From NCBI GenBank assembly GCA_037576215.1, contig JBANDB010000021.1, positions 806,001-870,000 of the forward strand: DNA of 64,000 nucleotides, given 5' to 3'. A model generated the notes under the pieces. That model had not been told where the DNA came from and did no database searches. It was given only the letters and a program-made list of their open reading frames with translations. This document shows positions 46,724-58,209 of the stretch, in pieces; position 1 is the first letter of the stretch, and the number at the start of each line of letters is the position of its first letter. The position numbers and the translations under genes are program-made. The stretch is from Armillaria gallica. Lineage: Eukaryota > Basidiomycota > Agaricomycetes > Agaricales > Physalacriaceae.

Positions 46724-46731
46724 GATATAAA
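46724..46731 (+). promoter_or_regulatory. TATA box of CDA2
   Basis: GATATAAAAG about 75 bp before the start codon, aligned with the TATA element of CDA1. Confidence 0.6.
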
Positions 46732-46798
46732 AGGCTGGACTGATATCCGTCGCTTTGTATCCAACTTTACCCTCAATACTCAAATCCATATCTCCAAG

Positions 46799-48111
46799 AT
46801 GCTGTCTTCCGCTTTCCTCACTATTGCATTGGCTACTGCCGCTTTTTCGTACCCCACGAAACGACAGACCGGTGGTGTGATTACGTCTTGTACTGTTCCG
46901 AATACCGCTGCTCTGACATTTGATGATGGGCCTTACATCTATTCGTATGTTTCCAATCCAACGTAGGTCGTGTTCCTCACTCATGGGGTTGTCTTTAGGC
47001 AAAACATCGTCGATATGCTCGATGCTAAAGGTGTCAAGGGCACATTCTTCGTTAGTACGTACTATATTGATTTTACCTTCGAACTCGCCAGATTTAACCC
47101 ACGTTCGAACTTTTCAGATGGCAACAATTGTAAGTCTTGAACAAGTGGCGAGTGTGTCACCAGCGCTCATGTATGTATCCTCGTAGATGGCTGTATATAC
47201 GCAGACACCGAGAGAGCAGCGCTGCAGAACGCGTACTCGAAGGGTCATCAGATCGCTTCGTGAGTGATATAATGACCGAATGCGAGGTTCGATCAACTTA
47301 TATCTGAATCTAGGCATACGTGGGCACATAAAGATTTGGCTACCCTGACCACTGACCAAGGTATATATTTCGACGACAAAGTTTCATTAAGTGATTGTCT
47401 AACTGAGCTTGTCGGCAGTGGAAAATGAATTTACTCTCACCGACAGTATGTCCCCCGCCAATTATTATAATTCAAACTCAATGCTAACTGCTAACGCAGC
47501 GGCTTTGGAGAAAATTCTCGGAGTCAAGGTGGCGTTTATGAGGCCTCCCTATGGCAGTTACAACGACGGTGTATTGAAATTCGCTGTTGCTCACAACCAG
47601 AGTGTGATTATCTGGGATTTCGAGTATGTCTGCCTGTCGCCTACCACTGCCGTGACCTGACTGCCACTTCCTGTAGTTCTGGGGATTCTGTCGGAGAAAC
47701 CGCTGCGAATAGTGAGAAGGATTACGATACCCTCGTGGCTAAGCATCCTAACACGATCTTGACACTAAATCATGAGACCGTCGGTGAGTAGTTCAGTTCA
47801 TTTTCAATGAGGAATGATCTGAATTTGGGATATTTAGTAACCACTAGGTGAGTTGTTGTCATAGCTACGATATCATGTGTCTTATATCGACATTTTTGCA
47901 GTACGACCGTTCTCCCGCATGCTATTGACGATCTGCTAGGTGCAGGCTATAACCTCGTTACCGTCGCTGAATGTCTTGGTCTGCCACCGTACTTAAGCGT
48001 TGCAGCGCCTAGTGCGCAAGATGTGCGTGTTACTCCTAGATCCTTTTTGATTGACAGCTAACGAGTTTCTCCTGCTTGTAGGCTTCGTGGACCTGTTCGA
48101 ACACAGATTAA
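46799..48111 (+). CDS. Secreted chitin/polysaccharide deacetylase, CE4 family (CDA2)
   Basis: Paralogue of CDA1 with the same exon-intron layout and about 250 residues. Signal peptide MLSSAFLTIALATAAFS, dibasic KR, TFDDGP, SHTWAH, RPPYGSYND, IIWDFDSGD and ILTLNHET are all retained, so the metal site and catalytic residues are complete. Differences from CDA1 are scattered (IAS for IGS before HTWAH; YADTERA for YDDMEIT; DDLLGAGYNL for DVLLGANYSL). End is SWTCSNTD with TAA at 48,109-48,111. Every intron keeps GT...AG although intron sequences have drifted. Expected to be secreted and to deacetylate chitin; it may act on a slightly different substrate or at a different time from CDA1. No sign of decay. 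Confidence 0.9.
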
Positions 48112-49043
48112 TCATTGATTGTTTTCGGCTGACTGCCTTGCTACATGGCCTTGACACTGTATTGTGATTTAGTATCCACTGTTTTACAAATACCATAATG
48201 ATTCAACATATAACTTTTGGATCAAGGAAATGATTCTGTCTAGGCCGATTGAGCCTTTAAAAGCCTTCGTCAACAAGCTTTTTCCTTAAATTCATCATGC
48301 ATTTAACCCACTCTTAATTCTTACTCTCTTAATTATCTGTATGTTCAACATATACAACCATATTGTTCTTTTCAGCAGTAATTCCATATTATGAGTTGTC
48401 AGTTTCGATACCCCGAATCATAAACAACGCCGTAGCCAAATGCCTTTCCCTTCTCATGCATCATACTCCAAAGTCAGTCACCCAATCAATGCGGTACGAG
48501 AACTACGTTGAGCGATAACCCTCTTCACCCAGTAGAGAGTTACTTGAATCAAGTAGAATTACTCCTTTGGTCGCTTTTAAGGGTGAGTCACCGTTGTAAT
48601 ACTTAGCCCGGATCTCAAGCTCGACTTCCAGAGGGACCTGATATTCCTCAGATATAGCTGACAACTCATTTGAACATCATTTTCCACGAAACAAATTCCC
48701 CTCACATATCACTTTTTCTGATTCCAAGCAGACGATCCTCGCACAACCTCCTCAAAGCTACTACAAGGTCTTACCCCCTCGGCTCCCAAAATCAGCCTAA
48801 TTGCCTTGCTCGTCTGCGCGAATGCAGGGTCTCAGTTCACTCTTAGTTAGCCAAAACGCAACCCCGCCCTGGAATCAGCGACGGGGCCCGAGTGTGAGTG
48901 ATTGTTGCGCGTGTACCGTAAAAGGCTAAAGAAAATGAGTTGAGTATTGTGTTGGACAATAAAGAATAAAGAGTGAGGAGGAATGACAATGGAAACGTGC
49001 AATCGTCACGAAGATGTCAGTGTATGAAGCTATCAGAGCTCGA
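48112..49043. other. CDA2 3' flank and left edge of the RT insertion
   Basis: Up to about 48,880 this aligns in patches with the CDA1 3' flank. From about 48,880 the sequence has no counterpart in copy A. No tyrosine recombinase or other frame is seen downstream of the RT gene. Confidence 0.45.
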
Positions 49044-50995
49044 TTATGCTACGACTGAGTTGGCAGACCCTGATTTGAGCTGTGGAGGAGTAAACTCGAT
49101 CAAGTGAGCGTTCGGATAGTGCATAAGGACGAGGTCGTTGTTAGCACACGATAAAGCGTCTGCCATGATGTTCGTGGGGCCAGGAATATGTAACACACGT
49201 AACTGGGCGTGATGTTCCATCAACGCATCCACAGCAGTGATAAGGAGTGGGTTGTAGAAGGGCTTCGCGTGGAGGGAGTTAAAGATATCCACTGTGTTCG
49301 TATTATCTGTGTAGATCAAAATACGCCGCCGTTTTGAAGAGAACTGCAATGCAAGAAGTAATGCAGAGACAACCGTGAGTGCCTCATTGAAGAATATGCC
49401 ATCATCTGCATCATTGACGCAGCGTGAATAGAAACCTGTGACCAAGTACGGAAACCAGATGCCGAAGCCTTTAGAGGAGGCGTCGGTTTGAATGGTGATA
49501 TCGGCGAGATGAACACCCCACTCGAGTGACTCAAGGAATAGGATGCCAGGCATATCCTCCAGATGGTCAGCTATCCAAAGAAGCTCACGGCAAAGTGCCT
49601 TGCTGATCCAGACGAGCTGAAATGGGTGAGATTTACCCTGTTTCTTAGCATAGAGAGTCGAAAGACCAGGGCGAAGCAATGGGTACACATTGAAGGACCA
49701 GTTACACCATCCGGCCAGACTATCAAAGTCGTGCAGAGGCCGGCGTGTCCCAACCAATGCGAAATTTCTGATTGCGTGAATGAGCTCGAGGCGGGAGGAA
49801 GTTGGCATGGCGTTGGGGTCGACGTCAAACCCAATGATCGTGAGAATGTGTCCGTGAAGTTGCTTTTCTTCTTCATGAGGAACACTGAGCTCGTCGAATA
49901 GGATGAGCAATGCTGCCTGTTTTGAGGGAAGGAACTTGCGATATGGTTCGTACCATGTTTTTTGGTTTGCAAACTCCCATGAGAAACTGTCATCGACGTA
50001 ACCGAAGATGTCTGATAACATCTTTACGAATGTTGCGATCCAAAGTACAAGACCGAAAAATGTGCACCAGATACGACCGGCGGCACGGTTACCAAAATTG
50101 TTGCAACGATCGACATGGTTCTCTCCATTGATAGTGATGATCTGGCGTATCTGCCAAAGGACGTGCATGGGTAGCCGCCGATAAGCTTGCGAGACGTCGG
50201 ACTTGAATACCACCAACTCGACATCTGCACCATGTGTTCGACGGGCATGTATGAGTGACCGTCCAAGGTGCCTGAGTGTGTCAAGGTGTTCGTGACCTTC
50301 CCACTTCGGTATCATCGAATTCGGGGAGTAATCGCCGGCAGAATGATCTACAATGAGACGGAGCTTAGACGACCGAGGTTTGGGCACAACACCAATAGGT
50401 ATTGAGTGCATCCCAGGAAGGAGTTCAGACCCAAAAGATTCCGAGAATCGACCCATTTCGATTTCGACGTCCCTCTGTGTGCGAACAAATTGAACGTGAG
50501 ACTGTTCCTTGAGAGGTCGATCCGAATTTCGGTTCGTGATGGGATAACGCGGGTCATCAGTGTTGGCCCAGGGCCAGAACCCAACCTTCAATCCGTTGCA
50601 GACTGAGGCTACAAGGTCTTGATTTGGGTGCCCAGCGAGAAGTCGTTGGAAGACTGTTACGTTTATAGGAGTAGTAATACTAAACAAGGACGGATGCGAT
50701 ATGATGGTGCTCCAGGCGATGGCATTGTTCAGTTCGTTTGAAGGAGGTGTCGGCACAGGTAGAAGAGCTTCTGTCCATGTTGCCGTTGTCAATGGCATGC
50801 TTGTTTCGTTTGCGTCGGGACCATCTTGCCATAGGTAACCTCTGGTGTATCGCAGCCGCAGCCCGTACTCCTCAGATTGATTCCTTGGATGGGCGTGCTC
50901 GTATACATTGTCTACGAAAAGACACGAAAAACACTCTGACTGAGGAGAGTGTGAGAGCAGTGAAACAGAAGCTCTCGTCTCCTCAGGTCTTATAA
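49044..50995 (-). mobile_element. Reverse transcriptase-RNase H retroelement (DIRS/Ngaro-like)
   Basis: A 584-residue frame from ATG at 50,798 to 49,044; the frame is open a further ~195 nt upstream (to about 50,995, with a CFSC...H stretch), so the true N-terminus may be longer. RT motifs: LRLIVDHSAG near residue 147, motif A FKSDVSQAYR (Asp201), motif C FGYVDD (265-270). The RNase H domain has all four acidic residues: TIQTDASSKG (D439), FNEAL (E472), IYTDNTNTVD (D498), MADALS (D547). There is no integrase, aspartic protease or LTR. The RT/RNase H layout matches the RT group common in Agaricomycetes that is elsewhere linked to tyrosine-recombinase (DIRS/Ngaro) elements; here no recombinase is visible, so this copy is partial or depends on another. 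The frame is intact and lies in sequence inserted into SD2 copy B. Confidence 0.8.
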
Positions 50996-51559
50996 CAGCG
51001 ATCGAAAGGAGCTATGCAGTCATCCCAGTCTCAAACCAGAAGATCGGAGACCAGAAAAAAATAGCATACCATGGAAGGAGGATGCGTTTAACCTCTGACG
51101 CTGCTAGTGCTCTGAGTCACGACTTCCATTGACGAGAATCGGAGTTTGGTTGGCAAGGATCCCGGTCCCCTTCGAGCCAGGTGTGTGATGCCCCTTACTT
51201 GTGCGCTCACGACAATTAGACTTGCGTAAAACAAGTTTTAAACCCGATTAATCGACGACCAGCAAACCTCCTGGTGTAGAATACGCGGTCAAAGAAGGAG
51301 GAGGAATTATCTGATTTTTTCACCCAAGAAATGAGCCGGGCTCACTCTCTATGGAGAATCACAATGGGGAGAGCTCTTGGAGAGCTCCTGAAGCCGCCGC
51401 CGCAGAATAAACATGACGAAGACGGAGGCAAACGTACTTCGGAGGCGCAGTGAAGTAGCAGAACGGGGAAGCATAACTCAGTGACTTTTAAGTATGAATG
51501 CCAATAGCCGACTACAATGCAGCCGGTAGCTTTTATTCTTGAAGCCAACAATTATACAC
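50996..51559. other. Right part of the RT insertion
   Basis: Absent from the CDA1 block. No TIR or LTR pair is obvious between this and the left edge near 48,880. Probably the 5' leader of the retroelement. Confidence 0.4.
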
Positions 51560-51785
51560 GAGGTTCGGTTGTGACGTGATTAGGGGTGAGGCTTGATCGG
51601 ATTTTTCCGCGGCCCGTCGGAACTTTCGGCTACATCTCCGAATCAATGCAGATCAACTTGACCAGCGACTTCGATGGTCATTCGAAGTTCGTGCTGCATC
51701 CTTTTAAGTCTCTTCTCCCCGTCTAGTATCAAGTCTGTCTTATCAAGAATAAGGTAAGCGTAAGATCCTACCTGCTGTGCCCATC

Positions 51786-53988
51786 ATTTAACTGTCATTC
51801 TGTGCCTGTCCAGTACAGCTGACTCGCAGCACATTTTCTTCGCTCGTATGATTGTGCCACTAACTGGAGATAAGGATGAAATTTGTTGACATAGATAAAG
51901 ATGTGGCTGAGCGCTTGTCGCATTCCTCATGCATGGGGCAATACGTGTTAGAATTATGGACGGAGAAACGTTCGTCTCGTTATTGTTCTTCTGATATATT
52001 TGTACTATACTGACACTGCAGTTCCAATTTAGCGGAGAAAATAAACACACTCTCCCGATGCGCTAGTCCATAACAGCACTATCAAGAGATCGTCTTCCGA
52101 CTCCGATGCATGCATTCCATAACATCTTCATCTACCGCGGTAGCGTCATGCAAAGTTGGAGGAAATCTTTGTCTGTACGATGATTACAAGACAAGCTCTG
52201 ACTACCATGCAAATCATCCCGCACCGAAACAGTTCAGTCTCTCCCTCTATTCGGTCATCATCGACGCCACAGGTCATATTTCGTGCTTGAATGAATTTAA
52301 TACTCGGCGAAAGTCCCGTTAGGAATTCACGATCTCGTCATCCCTGCCATCACAAATCATCAGTGCTTCTTTTGTACTCTATTTCGGAAGAATGGTCATA
52401 CCAGGCATAGGCTTTCAACTTTCCTGCTGCGCGCCGTAAGGTGGGGACCTTGCTCTGGCTTTTTCCCATGTCTATTCAATGCAACCGTTCATATCAAACT
52501 CGTTTTGTCTGGTGCCTTCATCGTTCAATCCATGTCGACTATGGGGCCCGCCGCGTACCATGTCGTGTTGCTTTGTTAACTGGGATCCATCATTTATTTC
52601 AAAATGTATTTTCGAGAGGCTTCGGGCAGCGCACCGAAAAGCTACTTTCGGAGCACCACACTACCTCCGTGGTACCTTTTTCTTTCGCTTACACCATGAC
52701 CTCTTCGACTACGCTTCGAGTACAGCAGTTCGTATATCCCTTATCATCAAACCCTGTTATGATCCATTCACTCCTTGCGACTTCACAGAATACGAATTCA
52801 TGGCGCGTACCTACATCCAGAATCATGAGAATCTGGTTCCTTTGAGGCATGTCCCCTCTCTGTCCCTCGGTTTCAAGATCCACTTGTACGAGACTAGTTC
52901 ATGACTGACATGACCCGTCTGTGCTCGTTAACGCTCACGGACTTCCTGTCTGAACTATGGGTAGCATTTCTCTCCCGAGACTGGGACCGGAAAATCAGGG
53001 ATTCAATTTTGGCGACCAGCCAGTCAGCTGACAAACCCGTCATCGTCTGGATAGCGCGTCTCCGCTAGAAGAACACCTTCCTCCGGAATACGCCCTATCA
53101 TCTCAGCAACCGCGAGCTCCTTGCGCATTTCAAATCCCATCTGAATAACGTTCTTTCTTCCATACGCTGACGTGACGCAGACACTCCGAGGGAGGATGAC
53201 CTCATGCAGTGGATCCTTCTGATAACATGTCTCGAGGATACAGCTGACGATGCTGATGCTGATTCGGCAAGTGACGTGACGGCTACCACACCGGTATCTG
53301 CCATACCAACGGATCCACGTCTGCGCAAACGCGAGTCCGACTTTCCACCAAAACGGGCTACGACAACTCCTCCTCTTCCTCCCTCGCCTGTCTCTCATAC
53401 CAATGATGAGCTCAAATCACCATCCATTCCCTCACACCCGCCTTCATCTCCCAGGCTGCTTCTATCCAGAGTTCAGGCTCGTTCATTGCCGAGGGGACCA
53501 AAGTTCGATTCGTATGCGAGTATTCCGTCGCTTACGAATGAGCAACGACACTATTGGCGCAGTCGACAGGGGCGTTTTCGGTGTCGAAGGATAGGCGTTT
53601 GACACGCAGGAGGGGAGTGTCCTCATAGGGAACGTAATCTAGTCAATCATCGTGGTATTATGCTTCCGGATGGGTCGGGCCTGGCAAGGGATGCACCTAG
53701 ACACCACAATTCAGACGGCTCGCCTGCGATGCTCAAGTACGCAGATGATTCTCATGACGATAGAAGAAGAAGGTATGGAAGGGGATAAAAAAAGACTGGT
53801 TGTTGAAAGCAGCCATAATTTATAGAGGTTCGGTCGAATCTGATCTGTATCTTTTGTTTAGAGACCGAATACCCCTTATCCATCAGTCATAAGACTGAGG
53901 AGTAGAAACCGCTTGGTAGTTCCTTCTCACCAGACAATTCCACCATCTCGCTCACAGATAAATAGATGTTCTTCCTCCTCGCGCATGC
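51786..53988. other. Unresolved region with overlapping frames
   Basis: Open frames overlap on both strands. On plus: 52,441-52,845, 52,479-52,904 and a Ser/Pro-rich frame 53,204-53,602 (DPRLRKRESDFPPKR). On minus: 53,024-53,398, whose C-terminal part DPLHEVILPRSVCVTSAYGR to PDDDGFVS looks protein-like. None matches a family I know, and none is duplicated elsewhere in the window, so I do not choose between them. Confidence 0.35.
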
Positions 53989-54957
53989 ACGACAATCAAA
54001 CATGTAGCTGTTATTGCAGGTGCACCGCCTTCAGCATTCAAATTTTTACCTCGAAGACGTGTATAAGTCTTGGGTACTGGTGCTGGAGCAGCGGTAGCAT
54101 ACATTTTCTTGGCTCCAGCTTCTCTTCAAATCATTTCGCCGTCCCCAGTCGTCCCTTTGCTATGGAGGGCTACGCTGTCGCTCTCGTCGCTCGCGGTGTC
54201 TACTCTCTCAACACACTCTCGGACGAGATCAATGCTGCCAGCGGGACTGCCGCCTTGTTCCCTATATCGACCTACGGCACCACGGATGTCAATCCGTGCC
54301 CACTGCCAAGGTCAGCCCATCCGCGTCACCCTCAACAACACTGGACATAGCGTCTGGAAATCTTTCCTCAATATCACCCCGGGGGATGTCCAATCTGTGG
54401 CGCAAATGAACCTCAAGGGTGCGTTTGAATTCTTGAAGAATATTGTCCAAGCATTCCAAGCCGACGAACTCGACGAGGCTGGTATTCATGGGAGCCACGG
54501 CAAGGGAACGTCACCACTAGAGCGTTCTCGGCTGTGAAGCACGTCTTGATGGCATTGTCGCAGGGTCTGGCGAAGGAGTTTGGCAAACAGAATATCCATG
54601 TGTTGCATGTGAGTGCCTCACTCTCATTGTTTGTTTCTGGCTACTGAACGTCTCTGGTAGGCCATCATTGATGGCGGTATCTTCACCAACATGTCCCGCC
54701 GACGCCCTAACGAACCAGATTGGGAACAGAGAGAGGATTTTGGGTTGTCTCCGGATTTGATAGCAGAGGTACATTTGTATTTTTGCTATCGTCATGGATG
54801 GCTAATGTCGATCCATCTCAGTAGTCGTAACCTGCATCTCGTCAAGCAACTTCGTTCGACTTAAACCTAGGAATTAAATCGTAAGTCCTTTTCATTTTCG
54901 CTTCGAATTCCTTCTGATGTGCGGGGATTTAGTGCGTCCTTTCCGCGAGAAGTGGGA
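53989..54957 (+). pseudogene. SDR pseudogene (SDR-D)
   Basis: Plus-strand relative of SDR-A. The start codon is changed to ACG (53,989; then HVAVIAG), the intron 2 donor GTATGT is ATACAT, a deletion removes the segment between DVN and the GQPIRV block, and the catalytic region is scrambled (IHGSHGKG in place of IFTGATAS). The later exons are still recognisable: IDGGIFTNMS...LSPDLIAE then a GTACAT donor. It ends near LRPFREKWE. Not functional. Confidence 0.85.
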
Positions 54958-55959
54958 GAGTGTTTGTCGTGCTGTAAGGAAGACAATTGTATCATAATTT
55001 CAGCTGTCTTCTCCTGAACTACAGTCTTTCCTACCTGTCACGAACTTTGAGCGGACTGAAGGCTACATACGGCCCAACAACTGAATTGAGAACATTTGTG
55101 AACATCTTTTTTTTTGGCAATGTGATGACCTTCGACTGTCGCTACGTCATTTCTCGATATTGTTAGTCGAGCTGTGTCCACTTATGATCATCCTTCCATG
55201 TTTTGGGTTATTCACAGCATGTCCTAATACCAAAGATGCCAGACTTTCGGCGAACATATACTCACTCTCAGTTACAGCATTCTCTTCAGAACACTGATTT
55301 GGAAATCATGTCTTAATCGGCTACCCTCCGTCTCTTATTGTCATTCGGCTAGGGCTGTTAGAGGCATCGTCATCTCGACGGAGGTATATGATGAACAAGA
55401 CCTTTGAATCTCCAGTGGGAGAAACAGATGATAATCATTTATAGAAAACCTTTTGCAACTCGGTAATCACTACAGCCGTCGTCAAGGAGAGAAAGAGAGA
55501 GATCTACGTTCTTCGTCTCACGGATACGTGGCGGAACCAATGTTCCCTCTTGTCGCCTCAGTCGCTGTACATTGTGTTTCACTTATTACCTTCCCTTACA
55601 ATTCTTCTCTTCAACTGAACCCGGTTCCTTGACTACCGACTCCAGCATGAGAGCCTTACTAGTGCTAGTATCTCCATCGTCTCATCTGGGACGATGCATG
55701 CTCTTGTCTACCATGACAACCGAGTACCTATGTGTTACAACATCTTGCAGAAGCTCGAGTTTGAACTCTCGTGGATACCATCAAGCTATCTCCGGAGACT
55801 GAACAGTCAGCTTATTTCAGGGAGAAGAGAGGCGATTTTAGTGAAGGTGAATGTGTTTTACTCGGAATTGAGTGCGCACGTTTTGAGGATGTTCAACAAG
55901 AAGATTCTGATTCTAGAAGAATCGTCAGAAGGTACCTAATTCATCATTACTTTTAAGAC
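54958..55959. other. Intergenic with SDR-associated flank
   Basis: 54,960-55,090 matches the downstream flanks of SDR-E and SDR-F. The plus frames 55,694-55,956 overlap each other in two registers (one acidic, SPETEQSAYFREKR); no family recognised. Confidence 0.4.
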
Positions 55960-56660
55960 AATGCATAATGATTTACGCTATCTTCAGCGGAGTGCATATT
56001 GCTCTTTCTTTGGAGCGAGGCTACTCTATCTGGGTATCAACAAGAAGGCCGCTCACCACTATCTACAGCTTCAATATTTTCCCCATAACATGCCGAACCA
56101 TCATATCCTCAATCCCTGTACACGTGTCTCTATGCTTCTGCAATCCTTGAATGTCATACTCCCTGTCGGTAAACACGAATATATCCAAACATCCTATGCA
56201 GCACACTAACCTCGGCTGAATCGTCTCGCTGTCTACCCATTCATCAACCTCCAAAAGCCCCCTTCCAGTATCCAGGTCGATCTCCGGTAAGCTAGGGGTA
56301 TAGTCGAAGATATGCTCTCGATGGGGATAAAGTCGTTGCGGGATTTCCGCATGGCATAGCTGAACCGTGAACGTAAGAAGCTGTGCATGTGTGAGAAAGT
56401 CCGTGTTCGGTGGGCGGGCTCCAAAATGGGGGCTAGGAAGCGGCTGGCCCGCCGTGGCAGTGCGGGGCAAGATTGGAGCCACGCGTCCTTTGAGAGATGT
56501 GAAGTCAAAGTCTGAAGATGAGTAGCTGTTGCTTGAGCATCGGCTTTCCCAGTGTATGAAGCGGAGATAAGGTAGGTATGGAGAGCCTAGGCAAAAGGCA
56601 TATTTGACAATGGGTCACTGTAATAAGCCATTGTCTCACTGCATTAAAATTGCCCTTTCA
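55960..56660. other. Unidentified gene U, copy C
   Basis: Homologous to the U copies at 9.1 and 24.7 kb, in inverted orientation relative to them. The longest frame is on the minus strand, about 190 residues from roughly 56,632 to 56,063 (LPYLRFIHWESRC, then HIFDYTPSLPEIDLDTGRG, then FVFTDREYDIQGLQKHRD), with no stop. The plus strand shows IISSIPVHVSL and NLQKPPSSIQV, matching the minus strands of copies A and B. It is therefore the best-preserved copy if coding is on minus, but orientation is unresolved. No domain recognised. Confidence 0.4.
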
Positions 56661-56890
56661 GGAGGATGACGTGGGGCAGACTTAACTTTACAGAGAACAT
56701 AGTATTGTATGGTTATATCGCTATACATGGGAAACACAAATAACAGGAAAAGAGCAAAGATGATTGATGTATAGTTTGCGCATAGCAGCTATTGAATTCT
56801 GTCTGAGTCCACCAAGTAGCATTTTATACATCATGTAGGTCCCAGCTCTGCTGCCCTCGAATTTTCTTCCTATTCGTGGTCCCTGCCATG

Positions 56891-58209
56891 TCAATTCTGG
56901 TCACCTGGAGTGCCTACAACACTTTCTTCATCCACATTCTCTTGATGATGGTCATGAGAGGATCCTCCAATGTGTTGCTCCTCAGCACTGTTTTCACTGT
57001 ATGAGCCTGAGTCACCAGAATGACCCCCAAAACGAAGTGAAGAAGCAACACTTTCGCTCCAGGTATCATCGGGCCGGGCCTGACCTACAGCCACTCGGCC
57101 GAGGACCATTGTAGGGGCGATTCCCTATGTCAAATTGAAAAACCCAGGCTTTAATTCTGAAACAAGGGATGGACATACTTGTGTCACCGAAGCCACAACG
57201 TCAACGTAGTTCGCTGTCGACGACCCGTGGGCAATAAAGATGACGTAGAGGAGAAGTCCGAAGGAATATAAGGAAGCGGATTCTACGAGAATTTCGATAG
57301 CACCTCTGTAAGATTGAATACCTTCCCATCCACGTTCAGTGCGGATGATGACCTTGATAATCCGGTATATAATAAGAATAGTGCAGAGAACGGTAGTTGA
57401 AAGAACGAAGGAAACATATAGAATGACCCATATGGCAGAGGTGCCATACGATGTACTGGTGGCCTGTCGGCTAACAAGGTCGTCAACATAGTGATACATG
57501 TATATGCCTTTGGCAGCTCCATTATCCAATATCAGTTGGAATGAACTCAATGACATATGAGTAACTGACCTATTGCGATGAGGGTGCAGAGAATAGGAAG
57601 AAGCACGATCGACCATCGCCGATCCCAAACGGTCCAGCATCGCCAAATCTGCATGATCAATTGAGCATGATAGAACCCTCCACATGAGTGATACTTCACA
57701 ATAGCTTACCATTATTGTGTCGGCAATGATCGTGGCAATCGCGCCAGCGATCTCAACCACCAACACTATCCGCAAGAATGATGTGCCTACCCTTTGTGAT
57801 CCTAAGAACGCCTCCCAAAAGGTCCATCCATTTTTTATGAATGCATAGTTCACGATCCACCAGTGAACTGACAAGGCAATTATGTCTGTAATGTAAAGGA
57901 ATATGATGGCCAAGACCATGATTATCTTTCGTCGTTCAACATGGAAGTGCTTGGGATAAACTATTAGACTATGTTTGCAAGTGTTAATAATGCAAAGCAA
58001 AACAATAACAGACAGATATTCCACAGTGCGATGGCCAGGATTCCCGTATACACTCCTGCAATGCAATGAGATTCTGTACTCATCAGTCATGGATGCATAC
58101 CGTCCAAAAAAGCTTCCAAGAGGACTCGGTTCAGATAGACGTCCACACCCTCGAAAATTTCCTTTATATCTTCGCTTGTCAGATCTGGGATATCCATTGT
58201 TGTCGACAT
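56891..58209 (-). CDS. Multi-pass membrane protein, basidiomycete WRCW family (TM1)
   Basis: Six exons join to about 350 residues. ATG at 58,209 starts MSTTMDIPDLTSEDIKEIFE. Exon bounds about 58,209-58,101, 58,055-58,014, 57,960-57,710, 57,648-57,572 and 57,516-57,179, then 57,124-56,891 with TGA. All introns are GT...AG, 45-61 nt. Seven hydrophobic helices: VYTGILAIALW, IIMVLAIIFLYITDIIAL, LVVEIAGAIATIIADTI, SIVLLPILCTLIAI, WVILYVSFVLSTTVLCTILI, EILVESASLYSFGLLLYV and GIAPTMVLGRV. The motif IWRCWTVWDRRW follows TM3. The long C-terminal tail is Ser/Asp/His-rich and hydrophilic. Shares its layout with TM2. No catalytic or transport signature was found; a receptor-like role is only a guess. Confidence 0.8.

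Larger units (their letters stand above)
46425..51785. repeat. Segmental duplication SD2, copy B (interrupted)
   Basis: Matches 12,250-15,118: promoter and CDA gene (46,425-48,330), 3' flank (about 48,540-48,640), and 51,560-51,785 against 14,920-15,118. Between about 48,880 and 51,560 lies sequence absent from copy A, containing the RT-RNase H frame. Confidence 0.85.
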
